DNA of 64,000 nucleotides from JALYYC01 sp963795805 (GTDB lineage: Bacteria > Chloroflexota > Dormibacteria > CF-121). The DNA is taken from NCBI GenBank assembly GCA_963795805.1, contig CAWCIV010000001.1, positions 248,001-312,000 of the forward strand, in the 5' to 3' direction. Below the pieces are notes generated by a model, which saw only the letters and a list, made by a program, of their open reading frames with translations, made no database searches and was not told the DNA's origin. Below, piece after piece: positions 25,479 to 34,029 of the stretch (position 1 is its first letter; every line of letters starts with the position of its first letter). Made by a program: the position numbers and the translations under genes.

Positions 25479-27332
25479 TCAGGCGGAGGCCGCCTCGCGC
25501 TTGCGGAGCTTGATCCGCATGTCCTCGGCCAGCACGCGCTTGCGCATCCGAATGCTTTTCGGGGTCACCTCGACCAACTCGTCGTCCTCGATGAAATCGA
25601 GGCATTCCTCGAGCGACATCTGTCGCGGCGGCACCAGCTTCACGGTCGCGTCTTCGGTCGACGCACGCATGTTGGTCTTCTGCTTTTGCTTGGTCGCATT
25701 GACATCGATGTCGCCGCCGCGGCGGTTCAGGCCGATGATCATGCCTTCGTAGATCTGCGTGCCGGGGGCGATGAACGGCTGACCGCGTTCCTGCACGCCC
25801 TGCAGGCCATAGGCCACCGCCATCCCGGTCTGGCTTGCGGTCAGCACGCCGTTGCGGGTCCGAGGAGGCAGCGCCCGCCAGCGCTCCCACCCGATCACGC
25901 GCGTGGACATCACGCCTGTGCCCCGTGTCAGCGTCAAGATCAGGCTTCGCAGGCCGATCAGCGAGCGGGTCGGCGCCCGGTAGGTGAGACGCGCCCCGCT
26001 CCCGGCGTCGGTCCGCATCTGCTGCAACTGGGCGCCGCGCGACCCCAGAGCCTCGGTGATGGCGCCGACCGAGTCAGTGCCGCAATCGATGATGCACTCC
26101 TCGATCGGTTCGTGCCGCTGGCCGTCGATCTCGCGGGTGATGACCGCCGGTCGGGAGACCTCGAACTCGAAACCCTCCCGCCGCATCGTCTCGATCAGGA
26201 TCGCCAGGTGCAGCTCGCCGCGCCCGCTGACCTCGAAGATGTCCGCCGTCGGTCCATCCGCGACCTTGAGGGCGACGTTGGTCTGCAGCTCCCGCGCCAG
26301 GCGGGCCCTCAGCTGGCGCGAGGTGCTGCTCGTCGTCGCCTCTCGCCCGGCGAACGGTGATTGATTGACGGAAAACTGCATGCGCAGGGTCGGCTCGCCA
26401 ACCTCGAGACGCGGCAGCGGCTCCGGTTGCTCCGCGTCGGCCACCGTATCGCCGACCGCGACGTCGGCGAGGCCGGTGATATAGACGATCTCGCCGGCCG
26501 CCGCCTCCTGCGAAGGCATGCGCTGGAGGGCCTCCACCGTCAGCACCGTGGCGATGCGCTGGCGCGGGCCGATCCCGTTCTCGGTGCAACAGACGACCTC
26601 CTGGCCGGGACGCAGCAGGCCCCGGGTGATGCGGCCCAGCGCCAGCCGCCCACTGTAGTTGTCGTAGTCGAGGTTGCTCACCATCAGCTGGAGCGGGCCG
26701 GCGGTATCCCCGAGCGGCGCCGGGACATGGGTCAGCAGGGCATCGAGGAGCGGTTCCAGGGTCGTGCCCGGGTACCTGAGGTCGGCGGTCGCCGTCCCGG
26801 TCCGGCCATTGGTGTAGATCACCGGGGCATTGAGCTGGTCGGGATGCTTGGCGAGCTCGAGCAGCAGGTCATGGGTGGCTTCGACCGTCTCCGCCGGACG
26901 AGCGTTCGCGCGGTCGATCTTGTTCACGACGATGATGGGGGAGAGGCCGAGCGCCAGCGCCTGCCCCAACACCACCCGGGTCTGGGGCATCGGCCCCTCG
27001 ACGGCATCGACCAGCAGCAGGCAGCCGTCGGCCATCCCGAGCACTCGTTCCACCTCACCGCCGAAGTCGGCGTGGCCCGGGGTGTCGATGATGTTGATCT
27101 TGACGCCCTTGTAGCGGATCGACGTCGTCTTGGCCAGGATCGTGATGCCCTTCTCCCGTTCCAGGTCGTTGGAGTCCATGATCAGTTCGCCGACCTGCTC
27201 ATGGGCCGCGAACACGTGCGATTGCTTCAACAGGGCGTCGACCAGCGTCGTCTTTCCGTGGTCGACATGCGCAATGATCGCGACGTTTCGCAGGTCCGTT
27301 CGGCGAATTGGGGCGATGCTCAGGGCACTCAT
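25479..27332 (-). CDS. typA: Translational GTPase TypA/BipA
   Basis: A 617-residue ribosome-associated GTPase that aids 50S assembly and stress adaptation. Visible are the P-loop AHVDHGKTTL (residues 21-30), the switch region KGITILAKTTSI, DTPGHADFGGEVERVL (G3) and VNKIDR (G4). Domain II, EF-G-like domains III and V, and the C-terminal TypA-specific region (TPKSIRMRKRVL) follow in order. Full length. It stands as a single gene, with the DoxX-like gene 48 bases upstream on the same strand. Confidence 0.95.
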   Translation of the reverse strand: MSALSIAPIRRTDLRNVAIIAHVDHGKTTLVDALLKQSHVFAAHEQVGELIMDSNDLEREKGITILAKTTSIRYKGVKINIIDTPGHADFGGEVERVLGMADGCLLLVDAVEGPMPQTRVVLGQALALGLSPIIVVNKIDRANARPAETVEATHDLLLELAKHPDQLNAPVIYTNGRTGTATADLRYPGTTLEPLLDALLTHVPAPLGDTAGPLQLMVSNLDYDNYSGRLALGRITRGLLRPGQEVVCCTENGIGPRQRIATVLTVEALQRMPSQEAAAGEIVYITGLADVAVGDTVADAEQPEPLPRLEVGEPTLRMQFSVNQSPFAGREATTSSTSRQLRARLARELQTNVALKVADGPTADIFEVSGRGELHLAILIETMRREGFEFEVSRPAVITREIDGQRHEPIEECIIDCGTDSVGAITEALGSRGAQLQQMRTDAGSGARLTYRAPTRSLIGLRSLILTLTRGTGVMSTRVIGWERWRALPPRTRNGVLTASQTGMAVAYGLQGVQERGQPFIAPGTQIYEGMIIGLNRRGGDIDVNATKQKQKTNMRASTEDATVKLVPPRQMSLEECLDFIEDDELVEVTPKSIRMRKRVLAEDMRIKLRKREAASA

Positions 27333-27379
27333 CCGACCGCCAGTGTAGCCGCCAGCCGCCGGAATGCGCCCTTTTGCTC

Positions 27380-27976
27380 CTAGCGTGGTGCGGTTGAGCG
27401 GGACAGGACCGCGAACCGGCTCGCCTCCAACCAGGCTACTCCGAGTCCGAGCGGGACGATCAGCAGCTCCACCGGAATGGCGCTGGTAAAGGCGCGGCCC
27501 GGCATGACGGTCGGCAGCACACCACCCTGGAGTAGGAAGATCGAGGCGGACAACCCGGCCGCCACCAGGCCGGCCATCGCCGCGATCAGCGCAACCGGCG
27601 CTTCATAGCCATGTTGGCGGGCAAAGCGGCCCTGGAAGCGGCGGCGGGCGATCTCGCCGGCCCCAACGACGAGCACGATCCCGAGGGCGAGTTCGGTGAA
27701 CTTGGTCAGGGAGGCAAAGAAGGCCAGGTGGGGGAGGACGAGACGCTGGATGAAGGGCGACAGGACGCCACGGGGTGTCGCGGGACTCGACCGGACGAAC
27801 GCCCCGAAGTTCGCGAGGAAGTTGTGGTCGGCGAACTTGTTGAGGCCGGACAGGAGAAACTCAATGCCGAGGGCGGCCTGGATCAGCGCCGACGACGCCA
27901 GCGCGGCATTGCCGCTCGCCGGCAGCCGCCGGATGGTCAGTGACCGACCATTGGCGGTCTCAAGGCTGGCTCGCAT
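27380..27976 (-). CDS. DoxX-like integral membrane protein
   Basis: A 198-residue protein with four or so transmembrane helices. The first is near IQAALGIEFLLSGLNKF, and then a conserved region FFASLTKFTELALGIVLVVG, as in DoxX/DoxD-like proteins. The loop between helices carries FAGRFARQ-type basic residues. Most bacterial members lack a known reaction; some sit with thiol or redox genes. The selenoprotein gene at 28031 is divergent with only about 55 bases between, so they may share a promoter region. Confidence 0.68.
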   Translation of the reverse strand: MRASLETANGRSLTIRRLPASGNAALASSALIQAALGIEFLLSGLNKFADHNFLANFGAFVRSSPATPRGVLSPFIQRLVLPHLAFFASLTKFTELALGIVLVVGAGEIARRRFQGRFARQHGYEAPVALIAAMAGLVAAGLSASIFLLQGGVLPTVMPGRAFTSAIPVELLIVPLGLGVAWLEASRFAVLSRSTAPR

Positions 27977-28030
27977 ACGTCTCTATACGTACCCACATCT
28001 GGCTCGGACCAATTCGGCTAGGCTAGGCGC

Positions 28031-28300
28031 ATGCTCGACCCGACGCACCGCATCTCGATCGAGTACTGCGTCCCCTGAGACTATCTCGACAAAGCCGTCG
28101 GTCTGGCGGCGGAAATCGCGGGGGCGTGGGCGCCGATCCTCGTTGACGTGTCGCTGCGCGGCGGAACCAAGGGGCGGTTCGAGGTCACCGTCGATGACCG
28201 GTTGGTCTTCAGCAAAGCGATGCTTGGCCGGTTCCCCCACAAGGGCGAGATCCTGAAGCTCGTGGAGCCGCTCATCGGACCGCCGTTGGACTGGCGCTAA
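28031..28300 (+). CDS. SelW/Rdx-family selenoprotein (in-frame UGA = selenocysteine)
   Basis: An 89-residue SelT/SelW/SelH (Rdx) thioredoxin-like protein. It starts MLDPTHRISIEYCVP, then TGA at 28076-28078, and continues in frame DYLDKAVGLAAEIAG and GRFEVTVDDRLVFSKAMLGR to TAA at 28298. In Rdx proteins the motif is CxxC or CxxU directly after the first strand; here Cys13-Val-Pro-TGA16 places UGA exactly at the second redox position. A hairpin with GGUCU loop follows. Conservation resumes immediately, and ends GPPLDWR, as Rdx proteins do. Standard gene callers would miss it. Selenocysteine insertion is inferred, but strongly supported. Confidence 0.85.
28094..28110 (+). promoter_or_regulatory. 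Bacterial SECIS hairpin
   Basis: GCCGTC (28094-28099) pairs fully with GGCGGC (28105-28110), including one G-U pair, closing a five-base loop GGTCT. The GGUCU apical loop is the SelB-binding element of bacterial SECIS hairpins. It starts 15 bases after the UGA codon, with the loop 21 bases after it, comparable to E. coli fdhF (18). Confidence 0.82.
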
Positions 28301-28347
28301 GCCTTATCGGCGCGCTTCGCCGTCCGTTACCGATCCTCCTCGGACTG

Positions 28348-29496
28348 GTGCTCGCCGTCGCGGCCGGTCAGTACGTCCGTCCCCTGCCGGCGGTGGCCTC
28401 GAGTGCCGTCCTTGCCGGACCCCTGATCGTCGGTAAGGCGCCGGTGATCCCCTGGCCGGCCCAGGGCGAGGCGGCGCTGACCGTTGAGGGTCTGGGCGAT
28501 ATTGGATCCTCCGGCGGGAGCACCGCCCTGCCGATGGCGAGTACCGCCAAGATCATGACGGCCCTGGTGACGCTCGAGACCCATCCGCTCGCCGCCGGGC
28601 AGGCCGGGCCTGTCCTCACCGTGACCCGCAGCGACGTCGCGAACTTCTACGCCGAGCGAAATCAGAACGAGTCGGTCGTCCCGGTGGCGACCGGCGAACA
28701 GCTGACGGAGTATCAGCTGCTCGAAGGGCTGCTCCTGCCGTCTGGCAGCAACTTCGCCGACATGCTCGCCAACTGGGACGCGGGCAGCGTCCCGGCATTC
28801 GTCGCCAGTATGAACGGGCGCGCCCTGGCTCTGGGCATGACATCGACCCACTTCGCCGATGCCAGCGGCTTCTCGCCGGCGACGGTCAGCACCCCGAGCG
28901 ACCTCGTCAAGCTGGCGCGGGTGGCAATGGCGCAGCCGGTCCTGGCGGCGGTCGTCGCCGAAAAACAGGCGCCGCTTCCGGTCGCGGGTGTGGTCAAAAA
29001 TCTCGATACGCTGCTCGGCCAGAACGGCATCGTCGGCATCAAGACAGGGCATACCGATCAGGCCGGCGGCTGCTTCGTGATGGCCGCCGATCTCAAGCCC
29101 GACGGCCAGCCGGTCCGGGTCTACGGGGCGGTGCTGGGTCAACCGAACCAGTTGCCCGGCGCCTTTGCCGCCACCACCGCGCTCATCACCGCGCTGATAC
29201 CCAGCCTCCACCTGCGGCCGGTCGCAGCCCGGGGCGACGTGGTTGGCCGCTATGAGACGCCCTGGGGCGAGTCCGGCACGATCGTGACCGCGAGCGGGGT
29301 CAGCTGGGTGCTGCTCGACGGAACGACCGTCACCCGGCAGGTGACGCTGACGGCGTTGCCGGCAACGCTTCCCGCCGGCACGCGCGTCGGAACGCTCGAG
29401 CTGGCCGCGCCCGGCCACCAGGTGGTGATCCCCCTTCTGACCTCCACGCCGATCAACGGCCCCGACCTGGGGTGGCGCCTGACCCGCGGTTTCTGA
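28348..29496 (+). CDS. D-alanyl-D-alanine carboxypeptidase (peptidase S11)
   Basis: A 382-residue penicillin-binding serine peptidase that trims D-Ala from peptidoglycan stem peptides. The SxxK motif is MASTAKIMTAL (Ser65, Lys68), the SxN motif is LPSGSNFAD, and the KTG motif is GIKTGHTDQAGGC. A short hydrophobic N-terminus suggests export. The GTG start at 28348 may be too short: a hydrophobic in-frame extension (RRPLPILLGLVLAVAAG) begins at CTG 28291, where no ATG, GTG or TTG exists. A C-terminal Ig-like region follows the catalytic domain. The gene follows the selenoprotein closely. Confidence 0.85.
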   Translation: MLAVAAGQYVRPLPAVASSAVLAGPLIVGKAPVIPWPAQGEAALTVEGLGDIGSSGGSTALPMASTAKIMTALVTLETHPLAAGQAGPVLTVTRSDVANFYAERNQNESVVPVATGEQLTEYQLLEGLLLPSGSNFADMLANWDAGSVPAFVASMNGRALALGMTSTHFADASGFSPATVSTPSDLVKLARVAMAQPVLAAVVAEKQAPLPVAGVVKNLDTLLGQNGIVGIKTGHTDQAGGCFVMAADLKPDGQPVRVYGAVLGQPNQLPGAFAATTALITALIPSLHLRPVAARGDVVGRYETPWGESGTIVTASGVSWVLLDGTTVTRQVTLTALPATLPAGTRVGTLELAAPGHQVVIPLLTSTPINGPDLGWRLTRGF

Positions 29497-29561
29497 GCCT
29501 GGTGACCGACGCTTCGCCGAACCTTCATCCGAACGAATGATGAAAATGGACCGGCTGGCCC

Positions 29562-29583
29562 CCAGACCTAGCGGTTCGTCTGG
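29562..29583. terminator. Possible bidirectional terminator
   Basis: CCAGAC and GTCTGG form a 6-base stem with a 10-base loop between the convergent carboxypeptidase and DedA-fusion genes. No T-run is clear on either side, so the assignment rests on position. Confidence 0.3.
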
Positions 29584-29591
29584 CCACGTTA

Positions 29592-31454
29592 CTACCGCGA
29601 GGAAGCCGGTTCCGCCAGGCGCGGGACGTCCGTCAACCGCGCGTAGCGTCCCACCAGGTAGCTGGCGACAAAGCTCGCGTATGGGAGCGTGACGAGCACT
29701 CCCACAAGAAACCCCGCCAGCCCGATCAAGCCCACGGTCGAAAGAACCACGGTCAATGTCCCGACCACGAGACTGAGGCCCAGATTCATGCGTAGACGGC
29801 GAACAACGCCGACCGGATTGAGCGATGACCGGAGTCCGTGCTGGAGGAGCTGGCTCAGGATCGCCGGTTCGAGGATGAGAAGCACAAGGCCCCAGACGCT
29901 GCCAAGCGTCTCGAGGACGCCGGCCGCTCCCGCCATCCCTGGAATGCCGCTTGCCGGCTGGACGCTACTGACGATCGCCACCGGGATCGAAAGGAGCACG
30001 CTCGGAAGGAACCAGATAAGCAGGACGATCAGGAGCCTGAAGCCGTCGGCGATCTTCCGCCATCGATGATCCCAGGCGGGCAGTGAGGTCTGCCCGCGGC
30101 TGGCGCTGCGGCTGATCGCGAGGAGATAGCCGGTCAGCAAGAGGAGAGGGACGACCAACCAGAAGAACGCGAGGCAGATCGACGCGGCCAGCAATTTCCG
30201 AACCCAACCCGGGGAGTGCACCACGAAGGTGAACGCCTCGATCAGGTCGAGGTTGGCCGGCGCCCTCGCCGGTGCTCGGGCGGGCCATCCCTGGGCGATC
30301 AGCAGGGCGGCGACCACCGTGATCGCCTTGTCCGGGAAGTCCACCGCCGCCTCGCCGACGAAGGCAGCGACCACGGTGGGCAGATGGAAGCTCAAGAGCG
30401 TGCGGTAGATCCAGTCGCCGAGGCCGACGCCGCTGGCGCCGCCGCTGACCAGGAAATTCAACGGCGTCGAGCCAACGGACGCGATCGTCACGCAGACCAG
30501 CCAGAGGGCGACCCACCCGCTCGGGCGTCTTGGCCAGGCCAGGTAGCGGCTGAGGCCCGCCGCGAACCCGACGCCAAAGGAGACGATGCCATACGGAGCG
30601 GCGATCGGGTCGATCGTGTTGGAGCTGACGAGATTACTGACGAACCCGACGCTGCCGCCGATCCACGGGCCGCCGATGACACCCGCCAGGATGGTGCCGG
30701 TCGAGTCTAGGAAGAGGGGCAGGCCGAACGTCACCGCCAGGGCGCGGCCGGCGAAATTGAGGCCGAGACAGGTCAGGATCAAGACGAGTCCAACTGAGTC
30801 GAGGTGAAAGCGAAGGGGCCCACTCCAGCCGGCTGCCTGGAGGGAACTCAGGGTGCGCCGGACGGGAGCGCGCGTCAGCAGCACAATGGCGATGGCGGCG
30901 AGCCCAAGCCCGATCGCGATCAGCGCCTGATGCTCCGCCTGGTGGATCAGGCTCAGGATCGGTTTGCCGAAAGCGGCGCCGAGTCCGACGAAGGCGCCAA
31001 CGTAGACGAGGGTGGCCGGAAAGACACCGAAGAGGAAGGTGGCTCGCGGCATTCGGCTCACCCCCGCTACCTGGGTCGTGTACACGCGCAAGCCGGGGAT
31101 CAGGCGCGCCGTGAAGACTGCGCGCCAACCACCCTTCTGCAACAGGCGCGAGGCGCGCTCGAGAGGCCCCTGGGCGCGGAGCGGCTTCGCCACCCGCATC
31201 AACCGCTCCCAGCCGAGCAGGGCGAAGATCTCGCGACCGGCGAGGGCGCCGACGAAAACCGCCGTCGCCGCCACCAGCACGAAGCTGGCCGCGTTTACGC
31301 GGCCGCCCGCAATCGCGATCCCGCCGATGGCCAGCATCAGGTCACCCGGGGCAAATGGGAGGGGGACGCCGGCCTCTTCGACGAAGAGCAAGCCGCAGAT
31401 GACCAGGATCAGACTCATTCCCTCGAGGCCCTGGACCCAGCCGACCGGATTCAC
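29592..31454 (-). CDS. DedA domain fused to ECF-S-like and DUF4013-like membrane domains
   Basis: A 620-residue polytopic membrane protein with three modules. Residues 1-200 or so are DedA/SNARE-associated (VEEAGVPLPFAPGDLMLAIG, then GRFLPGLR-type AVFTARLIPGLRVY). Residues about 215-385 resemble an ECF-transporter substrate-binding (S) component, with PLFLDSTGTILAGVIGGPW and IGGSVGFVSNLVSSN. Residues about 410-620 match DUF4013 (WRKIADGFRLLIVLLIW), with more helices. DedA proteins move polyisoprenoid or phospholipid carriers across the membrane. The combination is unusual. The start is ATG at 31454, with a divergent lipoprotein upstream. Confidence 0.75.
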   Translation of the reverse strand: MNPVGWVQGLEGMSLILVICGLLFVEEAGVPLPFAPGDLMLAIGGIAIAGGRVNAASFVLVAATAVFVGALAGREIFALLGWERLMRVAKPLRAQGPLERASRLLQKGGWRAVFTARLIPGLRVYTTQVAGVSRMPRATFLFGVFPATLVYVGAFVGLGAAFGKPILSLIHQAEHQALIAIGLGLAAIAIVLLTRAPVRRTLSSLQAAGWSGPLRFHLDSVGLVLILTCLGLNFAGRALAVTFGLPLFLDSTGTILAGVIGGPWIGGSVGFVSNLVSSNTIDPIAAPYGIVSFGVGFAAGLSRYLAWPRRPSGWVALWLVCVTIASVGSTPLNFLVSGGASGVGLGDWIYRTLLSFHLPTVVAAFVGEAAVDFPDKAITVVAALLIAQGWPARAPARAPANLDLIEAFTFVVHSPGWVRKLLAASICLAFFWLVVPLLLLTGYLLAISRSASRGQTSLPAWDHRWRKIADGFRLLIVLLIWFLPSVLLSIPVAIVSSVQPASGIPGMAGAAGVLETLGSVWGLVLLILEPAILSQLLQHGLRSSLNPVGVVRRLRMNLGLSLVVGTLTVVLSTVGLIGLAGFLVGVLVTLPYASFVASYLVGRYARLTDVPRLAEPASSR

Positions 31455-31517
31455 CCGGCTATTGTGCCTTGGGTGTCACATTCTGGACGTCGGCGGTGCG
31501 TCATACTTGTGAGAGCT

Positions 31518-32411
31518 ATGAAGCGCCTCCTGATCCCCGCGATCGCCGCTGTCCTCCTGACCGCCTGCGCCGGCGTAACCGCCCCCGGGGCGACCAAATC
31601 GCAGACGCCGAAGCAGGCGCTTACCTCGAGCGCGACCGCGATGAGCCAGTTGAAGTCGGCCAGGTTCGACCTCAACGGGACCGTAAACGTCACCCTTCCG
31701 GCGGCGCTGGTCGACCAGTTGAAGGCCAAGGGTGGGTCGCAGGCGGCAATTCTGACCACGAACACAACGGTGACCCTCAGGATCAGTGGCGCGGCGCAGC
31801 GGCCGGATCAGCTGCAGGCCACCGTCAGCGCCAAGCTGGGCGGGCTCACGCTCAATACCGAGATCATCGCCACGGGCGGCACGATCTACTACAAGGATCC
31901 GATGACGTCGAAGTGGGCGGTCCTCAAGCGGCCGTCAACCACCGAGCCGAAGTCTGCGGCACCCAAACTCTCCTACCAGACCATCCTTGATACCGCCAAA
32001 TCGGTGACGGAAATCAACGCCAACCCGGCGACCTTGAATAACGTGACCGTGGAGCAGTACCGCGTCGTGCCCGACCTGGCGAAGCTGTTCGCGACGATTA
32101 CCGCCGGAAAGTCCGGGACGAGCTCGGCGGGGATGACCGCCATCCAGGCCGTGCTGCAGAACGCCAGCCTCTCGGCCGACGTCTGGACCGCCAAGGACGA
32201 CCACCTGATCCGGCGTGTCAGCTACGACGTGGACGCGACCGCTGACCTTTCGCAGCTCCTGGCCGGCATGACGCCGCCGACCGCCACGTCGAAGGCTCCC
32301 GCCTTCAGCCTGCCGGCGGGTTCGATCGCCCACGTGACTGCGCACGTGGTCGTTGACCTGCACGACTTCAACACCGCGATCAAGATTCAGGCACCCACCG
32401 TCTCCTCTTGA
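31518..32411 (+). CDS. LppX/LprG-like lipoprotein
   Basis: A 297-residue secreted lipoprotein. The signal peptide RLLIPAIAAVLLTAC ends in a lipobox with the acylated Cys at about residue 16. The mature part follows the LppX_LprAFG pattern: LTSSATAMSQLKSARFDLNG, then IIATGGTIYYKDPMTSKW, and a late SADVWTAKDDHLIRRVSYDV. This family forms a half-barrel that carries lipids or lipoglycans in actinobacteria-like envelopes. The ATG at 31518 has an AGAG-type site. It is 63 bases from the divergent DedA-fusion gene, which together suggest an envelope-lipid role, inferred. Confidence 0.8.
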   Translation: MKRLLIPAIAAVLLTACAGVTAPGATKSQTPKQALTSSATAMSQLKSARFDLNGTVNVTLPAALVDQLKAKGGSQAAILTTNTTVTLRISGAAQRPDQLQATVSAKLGGLTLNTEIIATGGTIYYKDPMTSKWAVLKRPSTTEPKSAAPKLSYQTILDTAKSVTEINANPATLNNVTVEQYRVVPDLAKLFATITAGKSGTSSAGMTAIQAVLQNASLSADVWTAKDDHLIRRVSYDVDATADLSQLLAGMTPPTATSKAPAFSLPAGSIAHVTAHVVVDLHDFNTAIKIQAPTVSS

Positions 32412-32417
32412 GCTGCG

Positions 32418-32795
32418 ATGGACTGGAAACTGGAACTCGTCATCCTTCCAGTGTCCGACGTCGACCGGGCGAAGTCGTTCTACGTTGACCAGGTCGGATT
32501 TCATGCCGACCACGACCAGACCGTTAATGATCAGATCCGATTCGTGCAACTGACGCCACCCGGGTCCGCGTGCTCGATTGCCTTCGGCAAGGGGCTCGTC
32601 GGGGGACAACCCGGAGCGGTGAAAGGGCTCCAGATCGTCGTGGCCGACGTCAAGGCCGCACGGGCGCAACTTGTCGAGCGGGGCGTCGACGTCAGTCCCG
32701 TCAGCGACCTGGCCTGGGGATCCTTTGTCTACTTTTCTGACCCGGATGGGAACGGCTGGGCCCTCCAGCAGTTGCCGTCTCGCCAGCAGCCCTAG
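32418..32795 (+). CDS. VOC-family (glyoxalase-like) protein
   Basis: A 125-residue vicinal-oxygen-chelate domain. It has the paired beta-alpha-beta strands ELVILPVSDVDRAKSFYVDQ, and the second-half ILKVAD-type GLQIVVADVKAARAQLVERG and FVYFSDPDGNGWALQQ, with Glu/His metal-ligand positions partly changed. Members include glyoxalases, dioxygenases and drug-resistance proteins. It lies six bases after the lipoprotein stop, so may be cotranscribed. Its end overlaps the convergent MmcQ gene by 95 bases. Confidence 0.82.
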   Translation: MDWKLELVILPVSDVDRAKSFYVDQVGFHADHDQTVNDQIRFVQLTPPGSACSIAFGKGLVGGQPGAVKGLQIVVADVKAARAQLVERGVDVSPVSDLAWGSFVYFSDPDGNGWALQQLPSRQQP

Positions 32796-33111
32796 CCGAC
32801 CGCACAAGCCCATAGGAGTTCTCGAGCATTCGGCGGACGACGCCGGTTGGAATGCTCCCATCGAGGCGGACCGTGTTCCAGTGTCGTTTGTTCGTGTGGT
32901 AACCGGGAGTAACGGCCGGGTAATCCCGCCGGAGGCGGTCGGCCAATCCTGGATCGCATTTCAGGGTGATGTGGTCAGGGACCGCCGAATTCGGACAGAT
33001 GGCGAACACCTTGCCGTGGACCTTGTACACGCGCACGTCGGGGCCAAAGGGAAACTCCTCCGTTGCGTCCGCTTGTCGTCGACACCAGGCAACCGCGGCA
33101 CGTCCCCGCAT
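32701..33111 (-). CDS. MmcQ/YjbR-family DNA-binding-like protein
   Basis: A 136-residue protein. The MmcQ/YjbR fold is seen in EEFPFGPDVRVYKVHGKVFA, then ITLKCDPGLADRLRRDYPAV and the diagnostic PGYHTNKRHWNTVRLDG. A normal family member ends near ENSYGLVRS; here the frame runs on about 35 residues, over the convergent VOC gene, with low-complexity sequence. That tail may be extra or the stop may have been lost. Function is poorly known, although the fold is related to DNA-binding CyaY-like proteins. Confidence 0.75.
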   Translation of the reverse strand: MRGRAAVAWCRRQADATEEFPFGPDVRVYKVHGKVFAICPNSAVPDHITLKCDPGLADRLRRDYPAVTPGYHTNKRHWNTVRLDGSIPTGVVRRMLENSYGLVRSARAAGETATAGGPSRSHPGQKSRQRIPRPGR

Positions 33112-33123
33112 CAGTGTCAGGGG

Positions 33124-34008
33124 CTACGGAATCTGGATCGAGCGCTTGGAGAGGCCCATCCAGTACCCCTCGATGATGCTGGGCAGCGGTCCGCCGGGGC
33201 TGTCGCCGGCCCCGAGCGTCACGAAGAGCGGTGCCAGATGCTCGGTGCGGGGATGGGCATAGCGGACCGCCGGCGCCTTGTGACGAAAGTCCTCCAACTC
33301 ATTGACATCGCCTCGCTCGAGCGCCTCGTGGGCCCATACATCGAACTCGATTGACCACTCCGGCGGCGGCGCGTCGATCCGAAAATCGCGCAGGAACGGT
33401 AGGCCATGCGTCAGGAACCCACTGCCGACGATGAGGACCCCCCGATCCCGCAGCGGGCGCAGGCGCTGACCGATCTGGAACAGCTCAGTCGGGTCAAGGC
33501 TGGGCATCGAGACCTGGAGCACCGGGACATCGGCCTCCGGGTACATCACCGTCAGCGGCACATAGGCGCCATGGTCCAGCCCACGCTCGGGTTCGTCGGC
33601 GACGTGCTGGTCCGAAAGGAGTTTGCGAACATCGGCTGCCAGTTCGGGGGCTCCGGGCGACCGGTATTGCGCGCGGTAATAGCGCTCCGGAAAGCCTCCG
33701 AAGTCATAGATCAGGGGCGTTCCTGTCCGAGTGGTCCCGATCGTAAGCGGCGCGTTCTCCCAGTGCGCCGACACGATCAGCACTGCGGACGGCCGTGGAA
33801 GGGCCTTCGCCCAGGCCGCAAGCTGCTCGACCCAGAGGGCGTCGTCGACGAGCGGCGGCGCACCGTGTCCGAGGTAAATCGTCGGCATCCGGGCCGGGTC
33901 GCGCGCGCGCTGTGCCCGCTCGGCGACGGCCGTTGCGGCGCTGTCCGGCGCAGGAACGTGCGGGGCGGCAACGGGGTTCAGTTCTTCATCCATGGGGCGA
34001 CTACTCAT
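33124..34008 (-). CDS. 4,5-DOPA dioxygenase-like extradiol dioxygenase (LigB/DODA)
   Basis: A 294-residue class-III extradiol ring-cleavage dioxygenase of the DODA/YgiD group. Metal-binding histidines lie in IYLGHGAPP, and the conserved SAHWEN and RGLDHGAYVPLTVMYP follow, then FLTHGLPF and the C-terminal EHLAPLFVTLGAGD. Zinc is the usual metal in this subgroup. The reaction would open a catechol ring; the physiological substrate in bacteria is mostly unknown. An N-terminal 40-residue low-complexity leader suggests a downstream start (PTIYLGHG region) may be used. Confidence 0.85.
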   Translation of the reverse strand: MSSRPMDEELNPVAAPHVPAPDSAATAVAERAQRARDPARMPTIYLGHGAPPLVDDALWVEQLAAWAKALPRPSAVLIVSAHWENAPLTIGTTRTGTPLIYDFGGFPERYYRAQYRSPGAPELAADVRKLLSDQHVADEPERGLDHGAYVPLTVMYPEADVPVLQVSMPSLDPTELFQIGQRLRPLRDRGVLIVGSGFLTHGLPFLRDFRIDAPPPEWSIEFDVWAHEALERGDVNELEDFRHKAPAVRYAHPRTEHLAPLFVTLGAGDSPGGPLPSIIEGYWMGLSKRSIQIP

Positions 34009-34029
34009 CGTACGAGTCTGGTCTGCCGG

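Noticed and set aside
28076..28078. UGA as a plain stop or pseudogene mark in the SelW-like gene
   Set aside because: The position matches Sec in the CxxU motif, the frame stays conserved after it, and a SECIS hairpin follows.
30804..31517. Long N-terminal extension of the LprG-like lipoprotein
   Set aside because: It is antisense to the DedA fusion gene; the lipobox signal peptide starts at 31518.
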